Positions 1-7,444 of a DNA stretch of 15,271 nucleotides are shown here, in pieces (the first letter of the stretch is position 1; every line of letters begins with the position of its first letter). The notes beneath the pieces are model-generated. The model saw only the letters and a program-made list of their open reading frames with translations, was not told the origin of the DNA and did no database searches. The position numbers were made by a program, and so were the translations under genes. Source of the stretch: Gracilimonas sp031580945 (lineage in GTDB: Bacteria; Bacteroidota; Rhodothermia; Balneolales; Balneolaceae). The DNA is taken from contig JAVLBT010000061.1 of the NCBI GenBank assembly GCA_031580945.1, positions 1 through 15,271 on the forward strand. Reading direction: 5' to 3'.

Positions 1-432
1 GAAGCTCCTGCGGAGGAATTTTCAGGATCTGCAACTATCGAAGTCACTGACGACTCACTCGTATCCATCTCATCCCTGAACTTTTCCGTTACTGCAGAAG
101 AGATCAACTCTGGCAAAGGCGGAATGGATAAACGAATTGATGATGCACTTAAAATAAACAAGCATCCCAAGATCAATTTCGAATTGTCCGAGATTACAGA
201 AATGAGGAATGGCGTATTAAGCGCAATCGGCACTTTAAATGTAGCCGGAGTCACAAAAGAAGTTCAGATGGAAGTTAACTATCAGATCCTTCCGGACGGC
301 TCCATACAATTTGAAGGCACCCACACTATTGATATGACCAATCATGAAGTTGACCCACCGACAGCTATGTTCGGCACTATTAAAGCCGGTGCAAAGGTGG
401 ATATCAAATTCAGTACCAAATACACCCTGTAA
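1..432 (+). CDS. YceI-like family protein (5' end outside window)
   Basis: The frame is open from the first base, so the gene starts before the window; 143 codons are visible and the signal peptide and first strands are missing. YceI-family proteins are lipocalin-like periplasmic or secreted beta-barrels that bind isoprenoid-type lipids. Seen here: the family core in which a stretch with paired charged residues (MDKRIDDALKINKHPKINFEL) leads into alternating beta strands, then the closing motif DPPTAMFGTIKAGAKVDIKF. A very similar PPxxMFGxI ending occurs in the protein at 2373-2966, so the two are paralogues or at least the same fold. A barrel gene follows on the same strand after 54 bases with no visible terminator, so co-transcription is likely. 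The ligand cannot be read from the sequence. Confidence 0.85.
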   Translation, partial: EAPAEEFSGSATIEVTDDSLVSISSLNFSVTAEEINSGKGGMDKRIDDALKINKHPKINFELSEITEMRNGVLSAIGTLNVAGVTKEVQMEVNYQILPDGSIQFEGTHTIDMTNHEVDPPTAMFGTIKAGAKVDIKFSTKYTL

Positions 433-486
433 ATTTAAACCATCTTTTTAACAAACCAACCAATAATTAACAAATCCTTAAAGGTC

Positions 487-1764
487 ATGAAAACTCAAGC
501 CAAATATATCACAACCTTACTAATTGCGATAATCTTAGGAGCTTTTTCCGGAGTATCGCAGGCACAGGAACGGAACGACATTCAGTATTATGTCCCTCCA
601 ACAAAAGCAGCTCTAAATATTTTTGAAGCTCCCTTTACAACTGATAAAGAATTTGATGGTATTCAAGTTCGTGTAGGTGGAGCAAACACCCTGCAGTTCC
701 AGGGCATTACTCACGATAATGACGCTGGAAATCTTCCAAATCTTGAAAACAACTTCAATCTGGCAACTTCTAATCTTGACTTTGATGTTGCTTTAGATAA
801 TGGTTTACGCATGCATTTGCGAACATATCTTTCTTCACAACACCATCCTGAGGCATGGGTGAAAGGTGGTTACATTCAAATTGATCGCCTTGACTTCTTA
901 AGTGAAGATTTTGCTTCAAACATCATGGACAATGTACGATTTAAAGTAGGTCACATGGAATTGAATTATGGTGATGCTCATTTCAGAAGATCTGATAATG
1001 GTGCGGCTATACTAAATCCATTTGTCGGTAATTATATAATGGATTCTTTTACTACTGAAGTAGCTGGTGAGATTTATGTTTACAGTGATGCCTTGTTTGG
1101 CATGGTGGGTCTCAGTAACGGTAAATTGAATCAAAGTACATTAGAGTCTAATTCAAGTGTATCCTTCTACACTAAGTTAGGGTATGATAAACAGATAAAT
1201 GAAGATCTAAGATTACGTCTTACAGGTTCATTTTTAACCAGCGGTGAGTCTATGTCACAATATCTGTACTCTGGGGACCGAGCCGGTTCACGTTACTACA
1301 ACGTATTGGATGATGGATTTACAAGTGGACGATTTTCACCTGGATTTACAATATCAAGATTCTCTCCAGTGGGACCTGTAGCAGGAGAAATGACAGCTAT
1401 CATGATCAATCCATTCGTTAAATTTGGTGGACTGGAATTCTTTGGATTATTTGAAACTACTTCCGGTCAACTAACCACAGAAAATGATAGCCGTACTTAT
1501 AATCAATATGGAGCTGAAGTTCTGTATAGATTTGGAGCCGACGAGGATATTTATGTTGGAACTCGCTACAACCTCGTAGATGGATCTGATACCAATCAGG
1601 AAATATCCAGGTTTAATGTTGGTGGTGGCTGGTTCTTAACGAATAATGTACTCGCTAAACTTGAATATGTAACACAATCATACAGTGGTGACGGATTTAA
1701 CGGAACCAAGTATGCTGGTGGAGAATTTAGCGGAATCATGTTAGAAGCTGTAATTAGCTTCTAA
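487..1764 (+). CDS. Porin-like outer-membrane beta-barrel protein
   Basis: 425 residues with a signal peptide (basic start, hydrophobic run about 7-22, cleavage probably after VSQA at residue 26, giving mature QERND). The rest is amphipathic beta-strand sequence rich in Gly, Asn, Asp and aromatics (for example RLRLTGSFL, VYVGTRYNLV-type strands), and the chain ends in Phe (LEAVISF), the usual C-terminal signal for BAM-mediated insertion. This is the architecture of a 16- or 18-strand porin; a motif near residues 155-185 (VGHMELNYGD, then RRSDNGAAILNPFV) looks like a conserved inward loop but I cannot tie it to a substrate. The start ATG has a weak AAAGG about 8 bases upstream, the best ribosome-binding site in the window. 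Two terminators follow directly. Likely partners are the flanking YceI-like proteins. No family finer than 'porin' is claimed. Confidence 0.75.
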   Translation: MKTQAKYITTLLIAIILGAFSGVSQAQERNDIQYYVPPTKAALNIFEAPFTTDKEFDGIQVRVGGANTLQFQGITHDNDAGNLPNLENNFNLATSNLDFDVALDNGLRMHLRTYLSSQHHPEAWVKGGYIQIDRLDFLSEDFASNIMDNVRFKVGHMELNYGDAHFRRSDNGAAILNPFVGNYIMDSFTTEVAGEIYVYSDALFGMVGLSNGKLNQSTLESNSSVSFYTKLGYDKQINEDLRLRLTGSFLTSGESMSQYLYSGDRAGSRYYNVLDDGFTSGRFSPGFTISRFSPVGPVAGEMTAIMINPFVKFGGLEFFGLFETTSGQLTTENDSRTYNQYGAEVLYRFGADEDIYVGTRYNLVDGSDTNQEISRFNVGGGWFLTNNVLAKLEYVTQSYSGDGFNGTKYAGGEFSGIMLEAVISF

Positions 1765-1781
1765 TATACCGACCTCATAGG

Positions 1782-1817
1782 AAAGGGGCGCGCTGTGAAA
1801 GGCTCGTCCCTTTTTTT
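1782..1817 (+). terminator. Rho-independent terminator after the porin gene
   Basis: Arms AAAGGGGCG (1782-1790) and CGTCCCTTT (1805-1813) pair with one G-U, with a 14-base loop, and the descending arm runs into seven T (1811-1817). It starts 17 bases after the porin stop. Confidence 0.8.
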
Positions 1818-1836
1818 CTAAGAGTTGGTATCATTT

Positions 1837-1868
1837 AAACCATCTGTTTTAAAACAGATGGTTTTTTT
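1837..1868 (+). terminator. Second tandem terminator, perfect palindrome
   Basis: Bases 1837-1864 are an exact 28-base palindrome (arms AAACCATCTGTTTT and its complement, no spacer), followed by a T-run to 1868. As RNA it gives a strong hairpin with a small loop. It lies 20 bases beyond the first terminator and would back it up; the symmetric A-tract upstream would let it work weakly on the other strand too. Confidence 0.75.
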
Positions 1869-1888
1869 GTTTTTGGGAAATTCGAAAA

Positions 1889-2015
1889 ATCAGCGCAACT
1901 CAGGGATCCGTCTGCGATCCGCAGCGAGAAAAGGATTGTGGGATAAGAGAGGGTAGGTGGGATTAAGCTTTTTGTTTCACGCGGATTTTCGCAGAGTTAG
2001 GCGCGATGTTTCGCA
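1889..2015. repeat. Intergenic repeat, copy A (127 bp)
   Basis: Aligns without gaps to 2111-2237 with about 18 differences by eye (about 86% identity). The left arm carries four pentamers of the form CWGCG or near it at 1891, 1901, 1912 and 1922, i.e. every 10-11 bases, one helical turn. A well conserved centre follows (1927-1979, ending AAGCTTTTTGTTTCA), then a right arm that, read on the other strand, again shows TGCG/CGCG units at similar spacing. The element is therefore a spaced, imperfect inverted repeat. It has no plausible coding content; with the other copies it fills most of the 608-base gap between genes. Confidence 0.75.
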
Positions 2016-2110
2016 TAAACCTTGAAAACGGCTTCTCGAATAGCACAGGAGATATCGTTTTCATGTATCATGTTCCCCGAAATTTTCTATCAATCCAATA
2101 TGTCAAAATA

Positions 2111-2237
2111 ATCAGCGCAACTCAGCGAATCATCAGCGATCCTCTGCGAGAAAAGGATTGTGGAATAAGAGATGGTGGGTGGGATTAAGCTTTTTGTTTC
2201 ATGAGGATTTTCTCAGGGTATGGCGCAGTGTTTCGCA
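2111..2237. repeat. Intergenic repeat, copy B (127 bp)
   Basis: Same length as copy A at an offset of exactly 222 bases. CAGCG, CAGCG, CAGCG and CTGCG stand at 2113, 2123, 2134 and 2144, in the same phase as in copy A, although several pentamers differ from their counterparts in A. The centre (2149-2201) differs from A at three positions. The right arm, reversed, reads CTGCG, CTGCG, CTGAG at about 10-12-base steps. The 95 bases between A and B (2016-2110) are unrelated to the repeat and show nothing I recognise. Confidence 0.75.
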
Positions 2238-2269
2238 GATAGATAAGAACATTGATTGGAAAAGAAAAT

Positions 2270-2372
2270 CTCAGCGCTTCAACTTTGCACCTCTGTGAGA
2301 AAAAGATGGGTGAAATAGGAGATTGGAGTGAAAGCAGGCTTCTTAGTTCACACTGAGTTTCGCCGTGAAGAA
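2270..2372. repeat. Intergenic repeat, copy C, degenerate and shortened
   Basis: Begins TCAGCGC like A and B and shares CTCTGTGAGAAAAAGAT with their CTCTGCGAGAAAAGGAT. The left arm is 10 bases shorter than in B (33 against 43 bases from TCAGCG to GAGAAAA), which equals one helical unit. The centre is diverged (GGCTTCTTAGTTCA in place of AGCTTTTTGTTTCA). It runs right up to the stop codon of the minus-strand YceI-like gene at 2373. Nothing else is visible in 2238-2269. Confidence 0.55.
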
Positions 2373-2966
2373 TTAGAGCTGGACAATCAAATCAAACTCT
2401 ACTTCTAATTCATCACTTACCTGGATCAAACCGAACATTGGAGCTGGGGGAGTAAGTCCAAAGTCCGTCATCCGAAGCACTTTTTTGCCCCCGACTAAAA
2501 CGGAATTTTCACGGCTCTCAAAAGCTGTTAGGGGTACCTCATACTTTCTTTCCTGACCGGCAATGCGGATCGTTACTTTTGCTGTAGTTGGTATGAGGTC
2601 CTGCTGATCATCAAGGGTTAATTCATTAAGGACAATCTCTATAAACGGATACTCTTTATATTTAAGGGTGCTTCTAAAATCCCGGTTAATAGCTTTTTTT
2701 CCACAATCAAATTGAGAAATAGCAAGTGATAGTGAAACCCCGTCAACATTTATAGTATCCCCTTCAAAATGATAGGTATAATTCATAGGGTCGCGATACA
2801 GCTCATGTTCAGACTGACAGCGGAAATCATTTACATTTGATTTTCCATTAATGCTTAACTTACTCTCGTTGCTCAATTGTACTTTCCCATTTTGAGCGTA
2901 ACTAAACGAAGGGAGAACGCATAATGCAGGAATCAACAGTTTTGGAATGATTTTTTTCATACTCAT
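2373..2966 (-). CDS. Secreted YceI-like protein with a cysteine pair
   Basis: 197 residues. A signal peptide (MSMKK, hydrophobic run 6-22, cleavage after SYA at 24) leads to a YceI-like lipocalin-type barrel. The INGKSNVNDFRC segment (39-50) matches the family's opening strand, and LRMTDFGLTPPAPMFGLIQVSD is the closing motif shared with the partial protein at 1-432. Cys50 and Cys88 are the only cysteines in the mature chain and could form a disulfide in the periplasm; the family member at the left edge has none in its visible part. The start could equally be the second Met (2960), as no Shine-Dalgarno decides it. It is divergent from the phosphatase gene at 3022, sharing only 55 bases of promoter space. 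Role inferred from family: lipid or isoprenoid carrier or protectant in the envelope. Confidence 0.8.
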   Translation of the reverse strand: MSMKKIIPKLLIPALCVLPSFSYAQNGKVQLSNESKLSINGKSNVNDFRCQSEHELYRDPMNYTYHFEGDTINVDGVSLSLAISQFDCGKKAINRDFRSTLKYKEYPFIEIVLNELTLDDQQDLIPTTAKVTIRIAGQERKYEVPLTAFESRENSVLVGGKKVLRMTDFGLTPPAPMFGLIQVSDELEVEFDLIVQL

Positions 2967-3021
2967 AGTTTAGCAAGAAAGTACACTTCTATTTTTAATT
3001 TTTTATGAATAACTCACTCAC

Positions 3022-3792
3022 ATGATACAAGAATTATTACAAGCTGCTACAGATATTGCCAGGCTTGGTGGCCAGCATACGCTAAAATATTTTCAAAAAG
3101 ATTTTGATATTATTTCCAAAGCGGATGACTCTCCCGTTACCGTCGCTGATAAAGAAACAGAACAAATTATTCGGAAAGAAATATTAAAACGATATCCTGA
3201 TCATGGTATTATCGGTGAAGAATTTGGTAAGACCAATAGTGACAGTAATATACAATGGATACTTGATCCAATTGACGGAACAAAGTCATTTATTCACGGA
3301 GTTCCCTTCTATACCACTCTAATTGGCATTTTGATTGATAATGAGCCTCAGGTTGGGATAATTTATGCTCCTGCACTGGACGAAATTTGTGCGGCTGCGA
3401 TAGGACATGGAGCAACTTTTAATGGTGAACCCTGTCATGTCAGAGATACCGAAAAGCTGGGAGATTCAACATTCCTTGTTACTGAAATTGATCGGTTTCG
3501 TGAAATGGGGCAGCATGATTTATTCCTGGAACTTCTCAGTGAAACGAAGATACACAGAACATGGGGAGATGCGTACGGCCACATGATGGTTGCAACCGGC
3601 CGAGCTGACCTGATGTATGATCCTGAATTAAATATTTGGGATGCAGCTGCGTTACTTCCGGTAGTGAAGGAAGCAGGAGGCATTTTCAGTGATACAAATG
3701 GTCAGCAAACCATACATACGGGCAATGGCTATTCAACGAACAAGATCCTGTTTCCTCAAGTACAAAAAATCATCGAGAAGCATATTCAATAA
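3022..3792 (+). CDS. hisN: Inositol-monophosphatase-superfamily phosphatase, probably histidinol-phosphatase (HisN type)
   Basis: 256 residues, the normal length for the family. The Mg-binding motifs are complete: GEE at 65-67, DPIDGT at 82-87 and WDAAAL at 206-211 with Asp207 as the distal metal ligand. The segment RTWGDAYGHMMVATGRADLMYDP (179-201) is typical of the HisN branch that dephosphorylates L-histidinol phosphate in histidine synthesis, rather than of classical inositol monophosphatase or CysQ. Substrate assignment is by motif resemblance only, and a generic sugar or inositol phosphatase remains possible. No other his genes are near, which is common for this enzyme type. Its stop overlaps the start of the next gene by one base (TAATG), implying coupled translation. 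No Shine-Dalgarno is seen before the ATG. Confidence 0.8.
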   Translation: MIQELLQAATDIARLGGQHTLKYFQKDFDIISKADDSPVTVADKETEQIIRKEILKRYPDHGIIGEEFGKTNSDSNIQWILDPIDGTKSFIHGVPFYTTLIGILIDNEPQVGIIYAPALDEICAAAIGHGATFNGEPCHVRDTEKLGDSTFLVTEIDRFREMGQHDLFLELLSETKIHRTWGDAYGHMMVATGRADLMYDPELNIWDAAALLPVVKEAGGIFSDTNGQQTIHTGNGYSTNKILFPQVQKIIEKHIQ

Positions 3793-6068
3793 TGAAATCT
3801 CTTCGTCCTTTACTACTTTTTTTTACACTTGCGCTTAGTTTTTCACTTTCAGAAGCCCAACCATATTCAAATGGTGCATGGGAATATGAACACTATCCGA
3901 ATCTTCCCTTCTTGATAAATGATATTGAAATGCAACTGACAATAGATCCGGAAGTTCCGCTTCTAAAGGGAACTGCAGAATATCGGGTTATTTCTCGCAG
4001 GCCAAATTTAACAGAGGTTGTTTTCAATACTTCAGATTTGGATATCCGAAGAATAACTTTTGGAAGTGAAGTTGCAAACTATCGTATTTCAACGGATTCG
4101 CTCATCATTATTTTGCCAGATACCCTTGATGATTCTGAGGAAATATCGATCACTATCAATTGGGAAAGTTCCTCACCTTATGGAATCAATAATGATGCAT
4201 TTGGACATATATGGACGTCTCTTAATCCACAAATGCAAAATCACTGGCTGCCGATTCCCGATCATCCTGAAATGAAGAGTGAATTTGATGTCTCTTTTAT
4301 CATCCCTTCTGATTATGAAGTAATCTTTAATGGGGATAAAGTCGGAGAAGAAGTATTATCGACAGAACAAAGGCAGGTTCAGTGGAGAACAGAACAGCCT
4401 GTTCCTTTAGTTGGCATAACAGCAGTTTTGGGGAATTTTGTTGAGGAATCAGCCAGGGCAGGAGTAAATGAAGTATTTCTATGGTCACCAGAAGGGTTGT
4501 TGTTAGATGAAGTAAGAAATGGCTTAATGGAAATAGCGGTGGAGAGTATCAAGAAATTTGAAAATACTTTTGAATACGAATTTCCATATGAATCACTTCA
4601 AATCGTAATATTACCTGACCATCACTGGGAAGAAATACAAACCGGGGCAGGAGTTATTTATTTGTATCAAAACCTGGGATCATTAGCCACGCAACTTCGA
4701 AGAGGAATAGTAACGCAGTGGCTTGGAAATTTTCATAGATATTTAAATCCTGTAGATGAACGATACGAATTTTTAAGAAACCTTATAACTGGCAGTTCAC
4801 AAAACGAACTATTGAACGAAAATTCAGACCTTGAGACCATAAAGTATTGGAATAAGTGGCAAAAGGTTGGAAATAGATTCAATAACGAGTTCCAGATAAA
4901 CACGATTTTGAAGACAGCACCGGAATTAGTGAAACAGCACGAGGGAGTTACAAGCTGGGAGGAGTATGCTGACCTATGGTACGATGAGACTGGTATATAT
5001 TGGTACAATGTAGTGTATAATGCTGAAGATCAGGAAAGGACCTCGAAGAGCGCAATAGTTTACGACGTTGAGTATCTATATGATGAGGTTGATAATGAGT
5101 TAACACTTGTTTTTAATTCGGATGCAACGGCAGCAATTTCACTGGTAAGTCTTGAAGCTACGGCTTTTGGCTTTGCTGACACTACTAAATCAGAGCTGAC
5201 TTTTACTGGGAAAAGAGATACCGTTGATGTAGATATTATGACAGGAGTTGATTACCTGACACTTGAGGTAAAATCAGATCAAAACATAGAACTACGAGAA
5301 AAGAAACCTTTTATATTTTTAGTTCAGCAATTGAGAAGTTCTGATCCGGGTCTGAGAACTCAAGCAGCGAAACAGATTGGTACTTTCGCTGAGAATCCTG
5401 ATGTTCAATTAGCTATACAGGATGTAATGAGTAACGAGAGTGAGCCTAAAGTGAAAGCGGCGTTATTAGAAGCACTCGCAAGTATAACGAAGGGAGCTAC
5501 GGGCACTGAAGAAACTTTTTTGAGCTCGTTAAATGCTGAAGATCAATCTATTAGATTAGCTGCAATTCGTTCGCTCACTTACTATCGGGATAATGATCGA
5601 GTTAAGAATTCCGTGAGAAATATAATATTCAGAAGTGATGCTGATACGGTCTTTGAAGCTGCACTGAATACGTATAAGCAATTATCAGAAGTTGTAGATA
5701 TAATATCCGTCGCAGAAAGGCTCAACAAAGAAGAAAAACATGAGAGAGTTGTGGTGGCTTTAGGATTAACTATGGCTGAGGATAGTACACAATCCTCTTT
5801 TGAGATCGCTGACCGCTATGCCTTAGGTGAATACGCCTATGAAGTAAGAGCTGAAGCACTTCGCCTACTAATTAAATATGAGAATAATGAAGATTACTGG
5901 GAACAGACTTTAGCATTGTTGCTTCAAGATCGTGATCCCAGAATTCGATTTCAGTCTTTGAATGCAGTAAAGCATTTATCCTCAAAAACAACCGTTGAAC
6001 TGATCCGGGAGCGTTTGAATGAAGAAATGGATCCCAGGGTAAGGGCGAAGATCCGCCGCATGCTTTAA
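3792..6068 (+). CDS. Secreted M1-aminopeptidase-like protein lacking the zinc site, with C-terminal HEAT repeats
   Basis: 758 residues. Signal peptide with cleavage probably after SEA (residue 22). Residues about 30-225 resemble the M1 N-terminal beta-saddle, including NHWLPIPDHPEMKSEFDVSF, the counterpart of the usual WFPCxDxPxxKAxF. Residues about 235-340 match the M1 catalytic domain in outline, but GxMEN is replaced by GAGVI (285-289) and the HELAHQWFGN segment by RGIVTQWLGN (304-313): both histidines and the glutamate of HExxH are absent, and the third ligand in WLNEGFA is also not recognisable. It should not bind zinc or cleave peptides by the M1 mechanism. After a beta-rich linker (about 400-500), residues about 505-758 are helical HEAT-type repeats (DPGLRTQAAKQIG, DPRIRFQSLNAVKHL, DPRVRAKIRRML). 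It is coupled to the upstream phosphatase by TAATG. The likely role is binding or scaffolding in the periplasm or at the surface. Confidence 0.75.
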   Translation: MKSLRPLLLFFTLALSFSLSEAQPYSNGAWEYEHYPNLPFLINDIEMQLTIDPEVPLLKGTAEYRVISRRPNLTEVVFNTSDLDIRRITFGSEVANYRISTDSLIIILPDTLDDSEEISITINWESSSPYGINNDAFGHIWTSLNPQMQNHWLPIPDHPEMKSEFDVSFIIPSDYEVIFNGDKVGEEVLSTEQRQVQWRTEQPVPLVGITAVLGNFVEESARAGVNEVFLWSPEGLLLDEVRNGLMEIAVESIKKFENTFEYEFPYESLQIVILPDHHWEEIQTGAGVIYLYQNLGSLATQLRRGIVTQWLGNFHRYLNPVDERYEFLRNLITGSSQNELLNENSDLETIKYWNKWQKVGNRFNNEFQINTILKTAPELVKQHEGVTSWEEYADLWYDETGIYWYNVVYNAEDQERTSKSAIVYDVEYLYDEVDNELTLVFNSDATAAISLVSLEATAFGFADTTKSELTFTGKRDTVDVDIMTGVDYLTLEVKSDQNIELREKKPFIFLVQQLRSSDPGLRTQAAKQIGTFAENPDVQLAIQDVMSNESEPKVKAALLEALASITKGATGTEETFLSSLNAEDQSIRLAAIRSLTYYRDNDRVKNSVRNIIFRSDADTVFEAALNTYKQLSEVVDIISVAERLNKEEKHERVVVALGLTMAEDSTQSSFEIADRYALGEYAYEVRAEALRLLIKYENNEDYWEQTLALLLQDRDPRIRFQSLNAVKHLSSKTTVELIRERLNEEMDPRVRAKIRRML

Positions 6069-6086
6069 CCAGCCAATTGATGAATT

Positions 6087-6120
6087 AAAAACAGGCAGAA
6101 GCTACCAACTACTGCCTGTT
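6087..6120. terminator. Bidirectional terminator between convergent genes
   Basis: Nine-base perfect arms AACAGGCAG (6090-6098) and CTGCCTGTT (6112-6120) with a 13-base loop. On the minus strand the hairpin is followed by a U-run (complement of TTAAAA at 6085-6090), so it best serves the ABC exporter operon; on the plus strand the tail CTCTT is weaker but could still end the HEAT-protein transcript 19 bases after its stop. Confidence 0.75.
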
Positions 6121-6148
6121 CTCTTAAAAATTTTCGAGTATGTGGGAG

Positions 6149-7444
6149 TTATCCTTGTTTAACCCATTTCGCCAGTTCCCTGAAGGTTGGCTTTTTGCCA
6201 TACATCAAAATACCCACACGGTAAATTTTAGCAGCCAGCCACATAGTTCCTAAAAAGGTGAATATCATCAACAGAATAGATAGCAAAACTTGCCAAACAG
6301 GAACCGAAGTTGAAGCGATTCGTGAAATCATATTAATGGGTGCAGTCAATGGAAATAAAGATACAAAAGTTGACAGCGTTGAATCAGGAGCTTCCATTAC
6401 TTTGGTATTTAACATATACCCTGCAAAAATGGGTAAGCCAACTGGTAACATGAACTGTTGGGAATCCTGTTCGTTCTCTACAGCTGCGCCAATCGCTGCA
6501 AAAATGGCACTGTATATTAGAAATCCTAACAGGAAAAAAAGAATGAAATAGAGAAATATGGTAGGTTCAACTATAAAATTCTCAAGGGTACTTGGGTCAA
6601 ATGTGGAAGCCGCTTCTGCCGCATCGGAAGGGAGGGAGCTCATCTGAGCCTCCATGATCATTCCCGCAATGGGTGCAGCTGCGATGGATATCCCTGAGTA
6701 TAAGACGATCCAAATTACAAATTGTGTAAGAGCGATCGCCAACACTCCAAATAGTTTCCCAAACATGAGATCAATGGGTTTTACGGAACTCGCTATAACT
6801 TCCAATACGCGGTTGGTTTTTTCCTCTATAACGCTTCGCATGAGCCAGGCTCCATAAAAGAAAATTCCAAAGAAAATCATCAAACCTAATATGAAGCCGA
6901 GAGCAGAAGCTACGAGTGTGTTATCTTCTTTCTCACCTTCTTCGGTGAGTTTTATGGCTTCCAGGCCCGTACGAGTCTCAAAGATATCACGAACTTCCTG
7001 GGATACATTTGCACGCTCAAGCTGAGCTTCCCGCACAGCATCTCGAATATCTCCCCGTATAGCAGAGATAAAAGATAAACCACCGGAACCACCATGGACG
7101 AGTGTTGGACTTTTACCGGCAACTATCACAGAGTCTGTTAGTACGATAAAACCATCAAGTTTTCCATCGAGAACCTCTCTGCGTAACGAATCTGTAGGCT
7201 CGGAGGTGACATCAAAATACCGGGTTTGATTGAGTTCAATGAGCCGCTCAACCAATACACCTGTTTGATCTTGAATCCCGATTTGTTTTTCCACTTCAGA
7301 ATCAGAGATACTGATGAACACCATGATCCCTATAAAAGCCACAAAGGCAAGGGGGGTGAGAGCAGTAACTAAAATGAATGATTTACTTTTAACCCGGGTC
7401 AGGTATTCCCGTTTTAATACCAGCCAAATCTTTTGGAAAGTCAT
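6149..7444 (-). CDS. ABC-2 type exporter permease (NatB-like)
   Basis: 431 residues with the ABC2_membrane_3 layout: a cytoplasmic start with KREYLTRVKSKSF, first membrane span about 24-48, a large extracytoplasmic domain about 50-175, then a cluster of further spans (about 178-202, 232-258, 293-322, 330-346, 355-375 and 385-412) and a basic C-terminus. The motif MRSVIEEKTNRVLEVIASSVKP after the second span is the coupling element typical of NatB and related permeases. Its ATG overlaps the stop of the ATPase by one base (TAATG), so the two are made together. The family includes Na+ and drug/antibiotic exporters; the substrate here is unknown. A terminator lies 29 bases after the stop. Confidence 0.88.
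   Translation of the reverse strand: MTFQKIWLVLKREYLTRVKSKSFILVTALTPLAFVAFIGIMVFISISDSEVEKQIGIQDQTGVLVERLIELNQTRYFDVTSEPTDSLRREVLDGKLDGFIVLTDSVIVAGKSPTLVHGGSGGLSFISAIRGDIRDAVREAQLERANVSQEVRDIFETRTGLEAIKLTEEGEKEDNTLVASALGFILGLMIFFGIFFYGAWLMRSVIEEKTNRVLEVIASSVKPIDLMFGKLFGVLAIALTQFVIWIVLYSGISIAAAPIAGMIMEAQMSSLPSDAAEAASTFDPSTLENFIVEPTIFLYFILFFLLGFLIYSAIFAAIGAAVENEQDSQQFMLPVGLPIFAGYMLNTKVMEAPDSTLSTFVSLFPLTAPINMISRIASTSVPVWQVLLSILLMIFTFLGTMWLAAKIYRVGILMYGKKPTFRELAKWVKQG

Noticed and set aside
2006..2188. 60-residue open frame in the repeat region
   Set aside because: It spans the end of repeat copy A, the spacer and half of copy B, has no family resemblance and no initiation signal; it is an accidental frame.
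1889..2372. Insertion sequence or CRISPR-like array
   Set aside because: No transposase, terminal inverted repeat with target duplication, or regular spacer-repeat structure; only three copies at unequal distances (222 and about 160 bases).
3792..6068. Active M1 metallopeptidase
   Set aside because: Fold resemblance is present but both zinc histidines, the catalytic glutamate and the GxMEN motif are missing.
6258..6551. 97-residue open frame opposite the permease gene
   Set aside because: Antisense to conserved transmembrane segments with no independent support.
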